Assembly: GCF_000247475.1 (NCBI RefSeq) | Contig: NZ_AHZC01000210.1 | Coordinates: forward strand, 1-43,841 | Direction: 5' to 3' | Source of the DNA: Rhizobium sp. PDO1-076 | Lineage (GTDB): Bacteria; Pseudomonadota; Alphaproteobacteria; Rhizobiales; Rhizobiaceae | Length of the DNA stretch: 43,841 nt | In this document: one piece after another, positions 32,403 to 43,841 of the stretch | Layout: each line of letters begins with the position of its first letter | Numbering within the stretch: position 1 is the stretch's first letter | Notes under the pieces: generated by a model | What the model was told of the DNA's origin: nothing | The model's input: the letters and a program-made list of their open reading frames with translations, nothing else | Database searches by the model: none | Program-made: the position numbers and the translations under genes

Positions 32403-33614
32403 TCAGTGCACGGACAAACTCGAATTGCCTCTGTAGATATCGACGATCCGCTGGCGCCATTCGTCGTTCGACGGCGCAATGCGTTTGCCGTATTCGTAAG
32501 CGCCCTCACTCAAGTTGCGCACGAGTGCGTCATTGTCCATCAGCGCGATCTTCTCGGCGAGCGAAGCTGCATTGCCGCTCTCGAACACAAGCCCTGCACC
32601 ATTGCGGGAGACTTCCTCGGCGATCAGCGCATTGCTGCTTGCGATCACGGGAATGCCGCTCATCACCGCCTCGGCCGCCACGAGGCCGTAGGGCTCGGGC
32701 ATGCGCGAAGGCATGATGAAGAAACGTGCCTCCGCCGCCATCCGGTTGACTTCGCTGTCTTCGAGCCAGCCGGGCACGTAGCAGTGCGGCAGGGCTGCCT
32801 GCATTTCCTGAAGCAAGGGCCCGCGCCCGATCAGCGTCGCGGCCCGGCCGGTGCTGTTCAGCGCTTCGGCAAGCGTTCGCACGCCCTTCTCCCAGGTCAT
32901 GCGACCGAGGAAAAGAGCGCGGCTGTTTTCCCAGGCCCTGACCGGTCCGGCCGTCAGGGGTTTGCAAGGCGTCCTCAGCGTCTGGAAATGCTGGAGCGCG
33001 CCACCCGTCAGGTGCAGCTCCATATTCTCATGCGCCAGGATGACCTCGACCCGCCCCCAGAAGTCCTTGCCGGCAGAGGTCTGGGTCAGCATGCGGCTGA
33101 CCCGCCAGAGCTTGTGCAGATAGTTCCGCTTGTCGCAATTGCTGGCAAGGCAGCCGAACGACATCGGCTGCTGTTCACAGACTTCGCCAGTGTTGAAATT
33201 CAGATAGCCGCCATTCGGACAGGTCAGGAAAAAATCATGGGCCGTGACGATGACCCGCGCACCATGTTTGGCCAGCGCGTGAAAGATCGAAGGCGACAGG
33301 ATCTGCGACCAGCCATGCACATGCACGACCGTCTTTTCCGCGCTGGCACCCAGGAGCCGGTCAAGCGCAGCATAGGCCTGCCGATTGAAATTCCGATCCA
33401 CCACGTCACGCAGGCGAACCCCGTCGCGCAAAGGTGTTTCGCCCAGTGCCTCGACCTTTGCCGCCGGAAAATTGCGGCGCACGCCCTCGCCGTCGTCACC
33501 GACCAGCACCGTGCAATCGAGCCCGGCCGAGAGGCCGGCCTCCACACATTGCATCGCCACCTTGGTGGCGCCACCCAAAATCACAGAGACATCATTGATC
33601 AGAATAAGCCGCAT
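32403..33614 (-). CDS. Glycosyltransferase family 4 protein
   Basis: GT-B fold sugar transferase of 403 residues. The N-terminal domain holds a glycine-rich loop (SVILGGATKVAMQ) and a cysteine-rich segment (FLTCPNGGY, VCEQQP, CLASNCDKRNYLHKLWR). The C-terminal domain has the donor-binding signature LFLGRMTWEKGV and E-x7-E in EPYGLVAAEAVMSGIPVIAS. The ATG at 33614 gives the usual start MRLILINDVSV; the open frame runs 23 codons further with unconserved residues. It precedes the epimerase gene by 12 bases. Together they look like part of exopolysaccharide or LPS side-chain synthesis, though no transport or polymerase genes accompany them here. The 192 bases up to ligA hold no gene I can see. 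Confidence 0.87.
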   Translation of the reverse strand: MRLILINDVSVILGGATKVAMQCVEAGLSAGLDCTVLVGDDGEGVRRNFPAAKVEALGETPLRDGVRLRDVVDRNFNRQAYAALDRLLGASAEKTVVHVHGWSQILSPSIFHALAKHGARVIVTAHDFFLTCPNGGYLNFNTGEVCEQQPMSFGCLASNCDKRNYLHKLWRVSRMLTQTSAGKDFWGRVEVILAHENMELHLTGGALQHFQTLRTPCKPLTAGPVRAWENSRALFLGRMTWEKGVRTLAEALNSTGRAATLIGRGPLLQEMQAALPHCYVPGWLEDSEVNRMAAEARFFIMPSRMPEPYGLVAAEAVMSGIPVIASSNALIAEEVSRNGAGLVFESGNAASLAEKIALMDNDALVRNLSEGAYEYGKRIAPSNDEWRQRIVDIYRGNSSLSVH

Positions 33615-33806
33615 GACCCGCCGTGATGCAATCGAGGATAGAGCAAACGAGAAAGGGCGGCGCAACCTACCGCGGCGCGCCATTTCCCTCGTTCTCAGGC
33701 CTGATTGACCGCTATTTCAGGGGGTAATTCAACTTATCCTTTTTCACTAGACGAAGAGGTATTTTGCCCCTTCCGGGCCGTCTCCATCAGCCTCTCCAAA
33801 CCGCTT

Positions 33807-36847
<3,041 letters not shown>

Positions 36848-36889
36848 TCCACCATCCGGCTCATTCACAGTCAGGACAGCCTGTCGCCA

Positions 36890-38338
36890 CTACAGATAGG
36901 GCGAACCAAGCCAGAGGAAACGTTCAAAAAGCCGTATCGCGAATGGCCGGGCGCGAAGTTCATCGAGAATGACCTCCTCCGCATCTTCCATCGCCGCTGC
37001 AATCCGGCTTTCAATCTCGCTGGCCACGTCCGTGTCGAAGATTTCCATGTCGATCTCGAAATTCAACCGAAGCGAGCGCGAATCGAGATTGGACGAGCCG
37101 ACAAACACCCACCGGCCGTCAATGACAGCAAGCTTGGAGTGATCGAAGGGGCCGGCGGCCCGCAGAACGCGGCAGCCATCCCTGAGAACCTGATCGAATT
37201 GCGCCGTCATCGCATGACTGACAATCGCCAGATTGTTGCGTGACGGAACGACGATATCGACCTGCACGCCCCGGCGAGCCGCCGTCGCCAGCGCCGAAAT
37301 GAGCACGGCATCGGGCAGGAAATAGGGCGACATGATGCGGATCGAATGCTGTGCCACCGAAAAGGCGCCGATCAGCATCTTGTGATTGGTCTCCAGATGC
37401 GTATCCGGGCCTGATACGATCAGCCGCGCATATGATGGATCACCGGCGACCGCACCATCCAGTCCCAATCGCCATTCCGGTCCCTTCAGGACTTCCCTGG
37501 TTTCGAAGTGCCAGTCTTCGGCAGCAACAGCCAGGATATCGGCGACGATCGGGCCGCTGACCCTGAAATGCGTGTCACGGGCACCATCCGGCCCGGTAAA
37601 CCCGGCGCGAATGTTCATGCCGCCGATAAAGGCAGTCTTGCCATCGGCAACCACGATCTTGCGGTGTGTCCTGAGGTTCGCATAGGGCAGCCGAAGTCCC
37701 ATGATGACCTTGCCGTTGAAGGCAGCAACCGGCACGCCCGCATCCTGCAGATAACCGATAATGCTTGGCACGCTGTAGCGGGCACCGACCGCATCGATCA
37801 GCACGCGCACTGCCACGCCGCGCTTGTGGGCAGCGATCAGGCAATCGGCAACCATGAGGCCAATCACATCGCGATCGAAGATATAGGTTTCCAGAATGAC
37901 GCTGCGCTCGGCGGAGGCAATGGCATCGCAGATGGCCGAATAGGTCTCCTCGCCCGTGCCAAGCAGGTTGACACGATTGCCGGAGGACAGCGGATGACGC
38001 GCCACCCGGTCACCCAGCGTCTTCAGCGACGCCATCTCGGAACCGAACTGTGCGGCGATCACCTCCCGGCTCACCCCATAGGACGAGATGCTGCGCCAGA
38101 GTTCATCGAGCCGGAGTGCCCGGCGCGAGATCAGCGATGCCCGCCGGATACGATTGATGCCGGCCACGGCATAGATCATCGCCCCGACCAGCGGCGACAG
38201 CACGATAACGCCAACCCACCCCACCGCGGAGCGAACCTCACGCTTGGTCATGGTGGCATGCACGGCGGCCACGGTGCCGAAAACGATCGACAGTGTGGCA
38301 AGCACATGGGGCCAGTAGCTGATCAGAAGGTCAAACAT
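36890..38338 (-). CDS. Cardiolipin synthase-type phospholipase D protein
   Basis: Membrane protein of 482 residues, the length of bacterial cardiolipin synthase. Two N-terminal helices (about 10-55: ATLSIVFGTVAAVHATM and AVGWVGVIVLSPLVGAMIY) are followed by two PLD domains. Both HKD motifs are intact: HRKIVVADGKTAFIGGMN and HSKLAVIDGRWVFVGSSNLD. Such enzymes condense two phosphatidylglycerol molecules to cardiolipin. The ATG at 38338 has only a weak ribosome-binding site. It lies between recN and the EEP-family gene. Rhizobia may carry more than one Cls, so a substrate other than phosphatidylglycerol is possible; I leave the symbol open. Confidence 0.9.
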   Translation of the reverse strand: MFDLLISYWPHVLATLSIVFGTVAAVHATMTKREVRSAVGWVGVIVLSPLVGAMIYAVAGINRIRRASLISRRALRLDELWRSISSYGVSREVIAAQFGSEMASLKTLGDRVARHPLSSGNRVNLLGTGEETYSAICDAIASAERSVILETYIFDRDVIGLMVADCLIAAHKRGVAVRVLIDAVGARYSVPSIIGYLQDAGVPVAAFNGKVIMGLRLPYANLRTHRKIVVADGKTAFIGGMNIRAGFTGPDGARDTHFRVSGPIVADILAVAAEDWHFETREVLKGPEWRLGLDGAVAGDPSYARLIVSGPDTHLETNHKMLIGAFSVAQHSIRIMSPYFLPDAVLISALATAARRGVQVDIVVPSRNNLAIVSHAMTAQFDQVLRDGCRVLRAAGPFDHSKLAVIDGRWVFVGSSNLDSRSLRLNFEIDMEIFDTDVASEIESRIAAAMEDAEEVILDELRARPFAIRLFERFLWLGSPYL

Positions 38339-38404
38339 GGTTGCCGGAGCGAAACAGCTTTCACAGTCGAATGCAATGGCAATCGCCGGGCGCAGAGGTA
38401 TGCC

Positions 38405-40078
38405 TCATGCCTCGCCGGCCAGAAGCTTCGCCGCCGCAGCCCGCGCCTCGTCGGTGATCGATGCGCCAGCCAGCATTCGGGCGATTTCTTCCTTGCGATG
38501 GTCGGGCTCCATGATCGCAACACGCGTCGCAATCTTGTCACCAGCATCGCCCGCCGGTCCCTTGGAGATCAGGAAATGCGTCGCCGCACGCGCCGCCACC
38601 TGCGGTGCATGGGTGACGGACAACACCTGAACCCTGCCCGACAGCCGTTTCAGCCGCTGGCCGATGGCGTCGGCCACCGCACCACCGACACCTGTATCGA
38701 TTTCATCGAAGACCAGCGTCGGTGCCGATCCACGATCCGCCAGCGCGACTTTCAGCGCCAGCAGGAAACGGGACAATTCGCCGCCGGAAGCAACCTTCAT
38801 GATTGGACCCGGCCTTGTGCCGGGATTGGTCTGCACGTGGAACTCGACGGTATCGATACCCTCGGCCGTGGCGGCCTCCGGATCGCTGGTCACTTCGACC
38901 ATGAACTTGGCCCGCTCCAGCTTCAGGGCCGGCAATTCCTGCATCACCGTGTCGCCAAGCGCGCTCGCGGCATTGTGGCGCTTGGCTGAAAGCTGGACGG
39001 CCAGGTGATCGTAATGCGCCCGGGCCTCCGTCACCGCGGCCTCAAGCTGCCCCAGGCGCTCCTCGCCAGCATCGAGATCGGCAAGGTCGGTCACCATCTT
39101 TTCAGCGAGAGCCGGCAGACCAGTCACCGCCACCGAATATTTGCGGCCGGCTGCGCGCAACGCAAACAGGCGTTCTTCGACGCGCTCCAGTTCGCGCGGA
39201 TCGAATTCGGTTCGCCGAAGTGCTGCCTCCACTTCCATTTGCGCGCTCGAAAGCGTGTCGAGCGCCGAACCGAGCAATTGCACCGTCTCTTCCAGCAGCC
39301 CCGGCGCCTCGTGGCTCTTGCGCTCGAGCTTGCGCATCAGCGAAGCGATATGCGGAACCGGAGATGCATTGCCGTTGAGAAACTCTGAAGCTTCGGAAAT
39401 GTCGCCGGCGATACGCTCGGATTTCTGCATCCGGGACCGGCGCTCGGCAAGCTCTTCCTCTTCGCCATCCTGCGGCGACAGGGCTTCCAGTTCCTCGACC
39501 GAGGCACGCAGGTAATCCGCCTCGCGCGCGGCTGCCTCGACCTTGGCCTTGTGCGTCTTGAAGCTGCGTTCAGCATCACGCCAGCGGCGATAGCTCTCGC
39601 CCAGCGTCACCGCCTCGTCGGAGAGGCCAGCAAAAGCGTCAAGCAGCATGCGGTGTGCGTCGGTGTCGATCAGGGCGCGGTCGTCGTGCTGGCCATGGAT
39701 CTCTACCAGCAACTGGCCGGCCTGGCGCATCAACTGCACGCTGACGGCCTGATCGTTGATGAAGGCGCGTGTACGGCCATCGGCAGACTGAATACGGCGG
39801 AAAATCAGGTCACCGTCATCATCGACACCATTGCCCCGCAGCAGCGTCCGGGCGGCATGGCTGCCGTCCACATCAAAAACGGCTGTGACCTGCCCCTTGT
39901 CTTCGCCGTGGCGGACAAGCGAACCGTCGCCGCGCCCGCCAAGAGCGAGCGACAGGCTATCGAGAAGGATCGATTTGCCTGCGCCCGTTTCACCGGTCAG
40001 CACCGACAGCCCTGCCTCGAAGGCAAGATCCAGCCGCTCGATCAGAACGATATCGCGGATCGACAACTGGACCAGCAT
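38405..40078 (-). CDS. recN: DNA repair protein RecN
   Basis: SMC-like ATPase of 557 residues that tethers DNA ends during double-strand break repair. Walker A is GETGAGKS (G29-S36), followed by long coiled-coil arms (about 160-360), then the signature ASGGELSRFLLALK, Walker B LVFDEIDTGVGG and the D-loop/H-motif region VLSVTHAPQVAA. All ATPase parts are present. It follows bamD by 46 bases on the same strand and may be read through from it; no LexA-type box was seen in that gap. The ribosome-binding site before the ATG (TTGAGC) is weak. Confidence 0.96.
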   Translation of the reverse strand: MLVQLSIRDIVLIERLDLAFEAGLSVLTGETGAGKSILLDSLSLALGGRGDGSLVRHGEDKGQVTAVFDVDGSHAARTLLRGNGVDDDGDLIFRRIQSADGRTRAFINDQAVSVQLMRQAGQLLVEIHGQHDDRALIDTDAHRMLLDAFAGLSDEAVTLGESYRRWRDAERSFKTHKAKVEAAAREADYLRASVEELEALSPQDGEEEELAERRSRMQKSERIAGDISEASEFLNGNASPVPHIASLMRKLERKSHEAPGLLEETVQLLGSALDTLSSAQMEVEAALRRTEFDPRELERVEERLFALRAAGRKYSVAVTGLPALAEKMVTDLADLDAGEERLGQLEAAVTEARAHYDHLAVQLSAKRHNAASALGDTVMQELPALKLERAKFMVEVTSDPEAATAEGIDTVEFHVQTNPGTRPGPIMKVASGGELSRFLLALKVALADRGSAPTLVFDEIDTGVGGAVADAIGQRLKRLSGRVQVLSVTHAPQVAARAATHFLISKGPAGDAGDKIATRVAIMEPDHRKEEIARMLAGASITDEARAAAAKLLAGEA

Positions 40079-40124
40079 GGGCTCAAGATCTCACTTGACG
40101 GACGGTGGCAACAGGAAATGGTTC

Positions 40125-40991
40125 TCAGCTACCGGTCAGGAATTTGCGACCGGCGCGTGCGATCCACGAACCCTCGTTTTCGCGCGGCTCGACACCGCCG
40201 CTCTGCAGCAGCTTGTAGGAGTCGGCATACCACTGGCTGTCTGGATAGTTATGTCCGAGAACGGCCGCAGCGGTCTGCGCTTCCTGCACGATGCCCATGG
40301 CGAAATAGGCTTCCACGAGACGCGCGAGCGCTTCCTCGATCTGGTTCGTATTGGAGAATTCTTCGACCACCACACGGAAGCGCGACACGGCAGCGAGATA
40401 TTCCTTGCGTTCCAGATAGTAGCGTCCGACCTGCATTTCACGACCGGCGAGCTGGTCGCGGGCAAAACGGATCTTCGCCTGTGCGTCGTCGACATATTCC
40501 GAATCGGGATATTGATCGACCACGCGCTGCATCGCCTCAATGGTCTTTTGCGAAGCCTTCTGGTCCTGCGTCACGTTGGCGATCTGCTTCCAGTTGGAAA
40601 GACCGACCAGATACTGCACGTAAGCGGAATCCTCAGACTTCGGATACAGGCTCATGTAGCGGTTGCCGCTGGCGATGGAATCGCCGTAGCGGCCGAGGCG
40701 GTACTTGGTGAAGGTGCTCATCACCAGCGCCTTGCGCGACCACTCGGAGAACGGGTGCTGGGCATCGACAGCGTCGAACTTGCGCGCCGCTTCGCTCATA
40801 TTGCCCGCCTTGATATTGGCGAGGCCCTGATTGTAGAGAACGTCCGGCGGATCGGTTTCCGTGGCCAGTTTGGAGATGTCGATGTCAGGATCTGATTGGC
40901 AACTGGCGAGCACGCCTGCCAGCGACATCATCACGCAAAGGCTGGCGACACGCGCGGCTTTCTTCACAACGACCGATCCTACTTGACTCAT
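40125..40991 (-). CDS. bamD: Outer-membrane protein assembly lipoprotein BamD
   Basis: Lipoprotein of 288 residues, the essential TPR subunit of the BAM complex that inserts beta-barrel proteins into the outer membrane. The signal sequence ends in the lipobox LASC (lipidated C31). About five TPR helical repeats follow, such as [20 protein letters not shown] and [15 protein letters not shown]. Rhizobial databases often call it ComL. Its gene lies between lpxC and recN on the same strand. A possible promoter is at 41047-41075. Confidence 0.96.
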   Translation of the reverse strand: MSQVGSVVVKKAARVASLCVMMSLAGVLASCQSDPDIDISKLATETDPPDVLYNQGLANIKAGNMSEAARKFDAVDAQHPFSEWSRKALVMSTFTKYRLGRYGDSIASGNRYMSLYPKSEDSAYVQYLVGLSNWKQIANVTQDQKASQKTIEAMQRVVDQYPDSEYVDDAQAKIRFARDQLAGREMQVGRYYLERKEYLAAVSRFRVVVEEFSNTNQIEEALARLVEAYFAMGIVQEAQTAAAVLGHNYPDSQWYADSYKLLQSGGVEPRENEGSWIARAGRKFLTGS

Positions 40992-41046
40992 TCCGAAAGA
41001 TCCCGATTGCAGCGCCGCCTAAAAAGTCGTCGCTTTCAGATGGCGT

Positions 41047-41075
41047 TTCTAGCCACAAAAGACGTATGAGAGCAA
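41047..41075 (-). promoter_or_regulatory. Possible promoter of bamD
   Basis: On the minus strand TTGCTC (41075-41070) and CTAGAA (41052-41047) are 17 bases apart, about 55 bases before the bamD ATG. Moderate match, found by eye. Confidence 0.35.
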
Positions 41076-41147
41076 CGCAGTGATGGCGATTTAGCGCAAT
41101 TTTGTGGCGGCGACCGAAGAAAGTTCCAATTCGACCGGTTCCGGCCG

Positions 41148-41189
41148 GAAAAGCAAAGGCGCCAGCCCACATGAAGCGGAACCGGCGCC
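41148..41189 (-). terminator. Possible terminator of lpxC
   Basis: On the minus strand GGCGCC (41189-41184) pairs with GGCGCC (41163-41158), extended inwards by about five pairs including G-T pairs, and is followed by TTTGCTTTT. It sits 40 bases past the lpxC stop. Confidence 0.45.
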
Positions 41190-41228
41190 CAAATCATTCA
41201 AACGACTTTAGAATCTCGAACAGGACGC

Positions 41229-42182
41229 TTACGCGGTCCATGGCGCGAATTCGAGCGCCTGGACCGGCACGAATTCGCGTGCACGCGCCTGCAGGCTGCG
41301 CGACGGCGCCTCGACCACTTCGTAAGCCGAAGCATCGCTCAGCAGTGCCTTCAGCGCATTTGCGTTCAGCTTGTGGCCCCCACGATAAGAGCGGTAGCAG
41401 CCGATGAACTGGGCACCGGCCAGCGCCAGGTCGCCAACAGCGTCCAGCGTCTTGTGACGAACGAACTCGTCTTCGTAGCGAAGGCCTTCGACATTGATCA
41501 CGGTATCATCGTCCGAAATCACAACGGAATTTTCCAGCGACGAGCCCAGTGCAAAACCTGCGGCCCAAAGGCGTTCGACGTCACGCATGAAGCCGAAGGT
41601 GCGAGCGCGAGAAAGCTCGGTCTTGAAGGTTGAAGCCGTCAGGTCACCCTGCCATTTCTGGCGGCCGATCAGCTTGCTGTCGAAATCGATTTCCACTTCG
41701 AAGCGTGTGCCATCGTAAGGATGAAACTCCGCCCAGGAAGCCCCCGCCTCGATGCGAACCGGCTTGGTCACACGGATATAGCGGCGCTTCACGCCCAGAT
41801 TGGTGATTCCAACCTGTTCGATGGCATCGATGAAAACCTCCGAGCTTCCGTCCATGATCGGCATCTCGGCGCCATCGACTTCGACGATGAGGTTGTCGAG
41901 ACCGAACGCATACAGCGCCGCCATCACATGCTCGATCGTTGCGATCGAACGGGTCGCGGACGTACCCAGAACGGTGCAGAGATCGGTATTGCCGACATGG
42001 GCCGAGACGGCACGGTATTCACTGGTCGAGCCGTCATCATGCTGACGGCTGAACACGATACCAGTACCGGCTTCCGCCGGCTGCAGGGTGATCGTGACTT
42101 CGCGACCGGAATGCACACCAATACCCGTGACAGAGAGCGGAGACGCGATCGTCGTCTGAAATCCGAGCAAAGCAATTGCCAT
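41229..42182 (-). CDS. lpxC: UDP-3-O-acyl-N-acetylglucosamine deacetylase LpxC
   Basis: Zinc deacetylase of 317 residues, the committed step of lipid A synthesis. Zinc ligands are visible: H85 in TIEHVMAALYAFGLDN and the H and D in RHKTLDAVGDLALAG. Other family stretches are TTIASPLSVTGIGVHSG, MDGSSEVFIDAIEQ and FGFMRDVE. The ATG at 42182 (AAGG eight bases upstream) gives the standard length; a TTG 12 codons upstream is unlikely although a GGAGG lies beside it. A promoter is suggested at 42281-42309, so it can be transcribed apart from ftsZ, which has its own terminator. Confidence 0.97.
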   Translation of the reverse strand: MAIALLGFQTTIASPLSVTGIGVHSGREVTITLQPAEAGTGIVFSRQHDDGSTSEYRAVSAHVGNTDLCTVLGTSATRSIATIEHVMAALYAFGLDNLIVEVDGAEMPIMDGSSEVFIDAIEQVGITNLGVKRRYIRVTKPVRIEAGASWAEFHPYDGTRFEVEIDFDSKLIGRQKWQGDLTASTFKTELSRARTFGFMRDVERLWAAGFALGSSLENSVVISDDDTVINVEGLRYEDEFVRHKTLDAVGDLALAGAQFIGCYRSYRGGHKLNANALKALLSDASAYEVVEAPSRSLQARAREFVPVQALEFAPWTA

Positions 42183-42280
42183 TCCGAATGCCTTATCTAA
42201 CTTGGCGCTTGCCTCCAAAAGAAAGCTTCATGCACCAATTGGTATTTTCCGAGGACTCGATGAGCCCTGTTTCGCATCCA

Positions 42281-42309
42281 TACATACGGAGGTAGCTGCC
42301 CCAAGCCAA
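42281..42309 (-). promoter_or_regulatory. Possible promoter of lpxC
   Basis: On the minus strand TTGGCT (42309-42304) and TATGTA (42286-42281) are 17 bases apart, downstream of the ftsZ terminator and about 100 bases before the lpxC ATG. It would give a leader of roughly 90 bases. Confidence 0.42.
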
Positions 42310-42394
42310 ATCACTGTTTCTTTCCGACTGTAACGAAACTACCGGATTGAAAAAGCACGAGAAAAGCCACACGCATACTGCCATTTCCAAAAGC

Positions 42395-42421
42395 AAAAAA
42401 CCCGGGCTTTTGGCCCGGGTT
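42395..42421 (-). terminator. Rho-independent terminator of ftsZ
   Basis: On the minus strand AACCCGGGC (42421-42413) pairs perfectly with GCCCGGGTT (42407-42399) around a 5-base loop and runs into TTTTTT (42400-42395). It starts 24 bases past the ftsZ stop. Confidence 0.92.
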
Positions 42422-42444
42422 CCGTAAGCGATCAGAAGCGCTGA

Positions 42445-43841
42445 TCAGTTAGTCTGGCGGCGTAGGAAGGCCGGGATTTCCAGCTGGTCGTCTTCGTTCG
42501 ACGTGCGGGTCGCAGGTGTCGTGCGGCCCTGATCGTCGAGCTGGCCGCGACGCGGAGCGTAGAGGCTGGCTTCAGCCGAAAGCGGACGACGCTGCTGCGG
42601 CGCGGCAGGCGCCGAGCCGGTCATGTCGCCGACAACCGGCTCTTCGTCCTGATGGCGGCCGAGCGAATTGGTGATCCGCTTCAACAGACCCATCGGGCCA
42701 CGTTCGTCCTGGGCAGCCGGAGCAGCGGTCTGCGAGCGATGGTCGATTTCAGCCCGCAGAACCGGCGGGAAGTCTTCGACCTTCGGCATGCGTGCCGGTT
42801 CCGGAGCCATGCGCGGGGCAGCAGCCATCTGATCCGCCTGCATCGGTGCCGGAGCAACGGGAGCATGATAGACCGGAGCATGCGCGACCGGAGCCGGCTG
42901 CGAAACGACAGGAGCCGGAGCCATCATCGGTTCGGCCATGCGTGGCGCCGGGGCAGGAGCAACGTCTTGTGCCGGAGCACCGAACAGGCGGCTGGCCGGA
43001 CGGAATTCCGATTCGGCAGCAGCCTGCGGCTGGGAGATAGCCTGACGAGCGATTGCGATTTCAAGTTCCCGTTCCATTTCAGCTTCTGCCGAACGGATGG
43101 TTTCTGCGACCGGATCAACAACGGTCTTGGGGGCCTGCGTCATTGCAGGCTGATATGCGGCCGGCGCCGAAGCAACGGCCGCGGAAGGACGCATAACCGG
43201 CTTTGCCAGCGGGGCTGCTTCGAAGCCCTTGCTTGCGAGTGCCGCACGGTCGATGCCGGTGGCAACGACGGAGACGCGGATGATGCCTTCCAGCGCTTCG
43301 TCGAAGGTCGCGCCGAGGATGATGTTGGCATCCGGATCGACTTCTTCGCGAATGCGGGTCGCAGCTTCGTCGACTTCGAAGAGCGTCATGTCACGACCAC
43401 CGGTGATCGAGATCAGCAGGCCCTGCGCGCCCTTCATCGAGGTTTCGTCGAGCAGCGGGTTGGCGATCGCAGCTTCTGCAGCCTGCATGGCACGGCCCTG
43501 GCCGGAAGCCTCGCCGGTGCCCATCATTGCTCGGCCCATTTCGCGCATAACCGAACGGACGTCGGCGAAGTCGAGGTTGATCAGGCCTTCCTTGACCATC
43601 AGGTCGGTGATGCAGGCAACGCCCGAGTAGAGAACCTGGTCTGCCATCGCGAAGGCGTCGGCAAACGTGGTCTTGTCGTTGGCGATACGGAACAGGTTCT
43701 GGTTCGGGATGACGATCAGTGTGTCGACCGACTTCTGCAACTCCTCGATGCCCTGCTCAGCGAGCCGCATGCGACGCGCGCCTTCGAAATGGAACGGCTT
43801 CGTGACGACGCCAACAGTCAGGATGCCCTTGTTGCGAGCGG
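42445..43841 (-). CDS. ftsZ: Cell division protein FtsZ, C-terminal part (cut by the right edge)
   Basis: Tubulin-like GTPase that forms the division ring. The window holds the last 464 codons, from [21 protein letters not shown] to the stop; the N-terminal nucleotide-binding part with the GGGTGTG loop lies outside. The rest of the core follows ([40 protein letters not shown], and [21 protein letters not shown]). Then comes a long linker of about 220 residues rich in alanine, proline and methionine, and the C-terminal peptide [15 protein letters not shown], which binds FtsA and other partners. A linker this long is typical of rhizobial FtsZ. It is followed by its own terminator and lpxC. Confidence 0.97.
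   Translation of the reverse strand, partial: ARNKGILTVGVVTKPFHFEGARRMRLAEQGIEELQKSVDTLIVIPNQNLFRIANDKTTFADAFAMADQVLYSGVACITDLMVKEGLINLDFADVRSVMREMGRAMMGTGEASGQGRAMQAAEAAIANPLLDETSMKGAQGLLISITGGRDMTLFEVDEAATRIREEVDPDANIILGATFDEALEGIIRVSVVATGIDRAALASKGFEAAPLAKPVMRPSAAVASAPAAYQPAMTQAPKTVVDPVAETIRSAEAEMERELEIAIARQAISQPQAAAESEFRPASRLFGAPAQDVAPAPAPRMAEPMMAPAPVVSQPAPVAHAPVYHAPVAPAPMQADQMAAAPRMAPEPARMPKVEDFPPVLRAEIDHRSQTAAPAAQDERGPMGLLKRITNSLGRHQDEEPVVGDMTGSAPAAPQQRRPLSAEASLYAPRRGQLDDQGRTTPATRTSNEDDQLEIPAFLRRQTN

Noticed and set aside
37508..38989. 493-codon plus-strand frame spanning cls and recN
   Set aside because: It crosses two well-supported genes and their gap; antisense shadow. The same holds for 32343-33626, 36050-37243 and 39551-40711.
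40079..40124. LexA box before recN
   Set aside because: No GAAC-N7-GAAC or GTTC-N7-GTTC in the gap or just upstream of it.

Overview
The window reads as an unbroken piece of chromosome from an alphaproteobacterium of the family Rhizobiaceae (Rhizobium/Agrobacterium and relatives). Grounds: high GC with coding on both strands; the run ftsZ - lpxC - bamD - recN - ligA at the right end; a long FtsZ with an extended linker before its C-terminal peptide; and several families common in rhizobia (DUF1127, DUF2164, a DUF6074-like protein, the TIGR02587/TIGR02588 pair, CreA). I saw no tRNA, rRNA, insertion sequence, phage gene or CRISPR array. The genus is inferred from gene content only.

Layout. 1-6.2 kb (minus strand): the start of an AsmA-like gene that is out of frame at a 7-base homopolymer, a D-lactate dehydrogenase-type flavoprotein, and a two-gene RND efflux operon (adaptor plus pump). 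6.5-9.8 kb (plus): UvrD helicase and a family 25 glycosyltransferase. 9.9-12.7 kb (minus): a small DUF6074-like protein and the PQQ-dependent membrane glucose dehydrogenase. 12.9-15.3 kb (plus): nicotinamidase, then panC-panB for pantothenate. 15.3-18.8 kb: a small DUF2164 protein, the AzlCD branched-chain amino acid exporter and an Xaa-Pro aminopeptidase. 19.0-22.2 kb: a DUF1127 mini-protein, PrmA, a Sco copper chaperone, a 52-residue membrane protein and a DUF2189 membrane protein, the last two diverging around a probable FNR/FixK box. 22.4-24.8 kb (plus): a chemoreceptor and its CheW. 25-27.7 kb: a small secreted protein behind an EcfG-like promoter, CreA, a DnaQ-like exonuclease, and a GNAT acetyltransferase preceded by an unusual leader. 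27.9-31.4 kb (plus): a DEAD-box RNA helicase with a KKPY repeat tail and the TIGR02587/TIGR02588 pair. 31.4-43.8 kb (all minus): two sugar/glycan genes, ligA, a nuclease-phosphatase family protein, a cardiolipin synthase-type PLD protein, recN, bamD, lpxC and ftsZ (cut by the right edge).

How the genes fit together. The right end groups envelope growth (FtsZ, LpxC, BamD, cardiolipin synthase) with DNA repair (RecN, LigA). Sco, the small membrane protein and DUF2189 suggest a respiration/oxygen-response locus. Most of the rest is housekeeping metabolism.

The least ordinary region is the leader of the GNAT gene (26902-27107). A promoter-like element would start transcription on the ATG of a 27-codon ORF. 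That ORF is followed by four segments that can pair 1:2, 2:3 or 3:4, the last pairing covering the Shine-Dalgarno sequence. This is the layout of a translational attenuator, and it is my best candidate for something undescribed.
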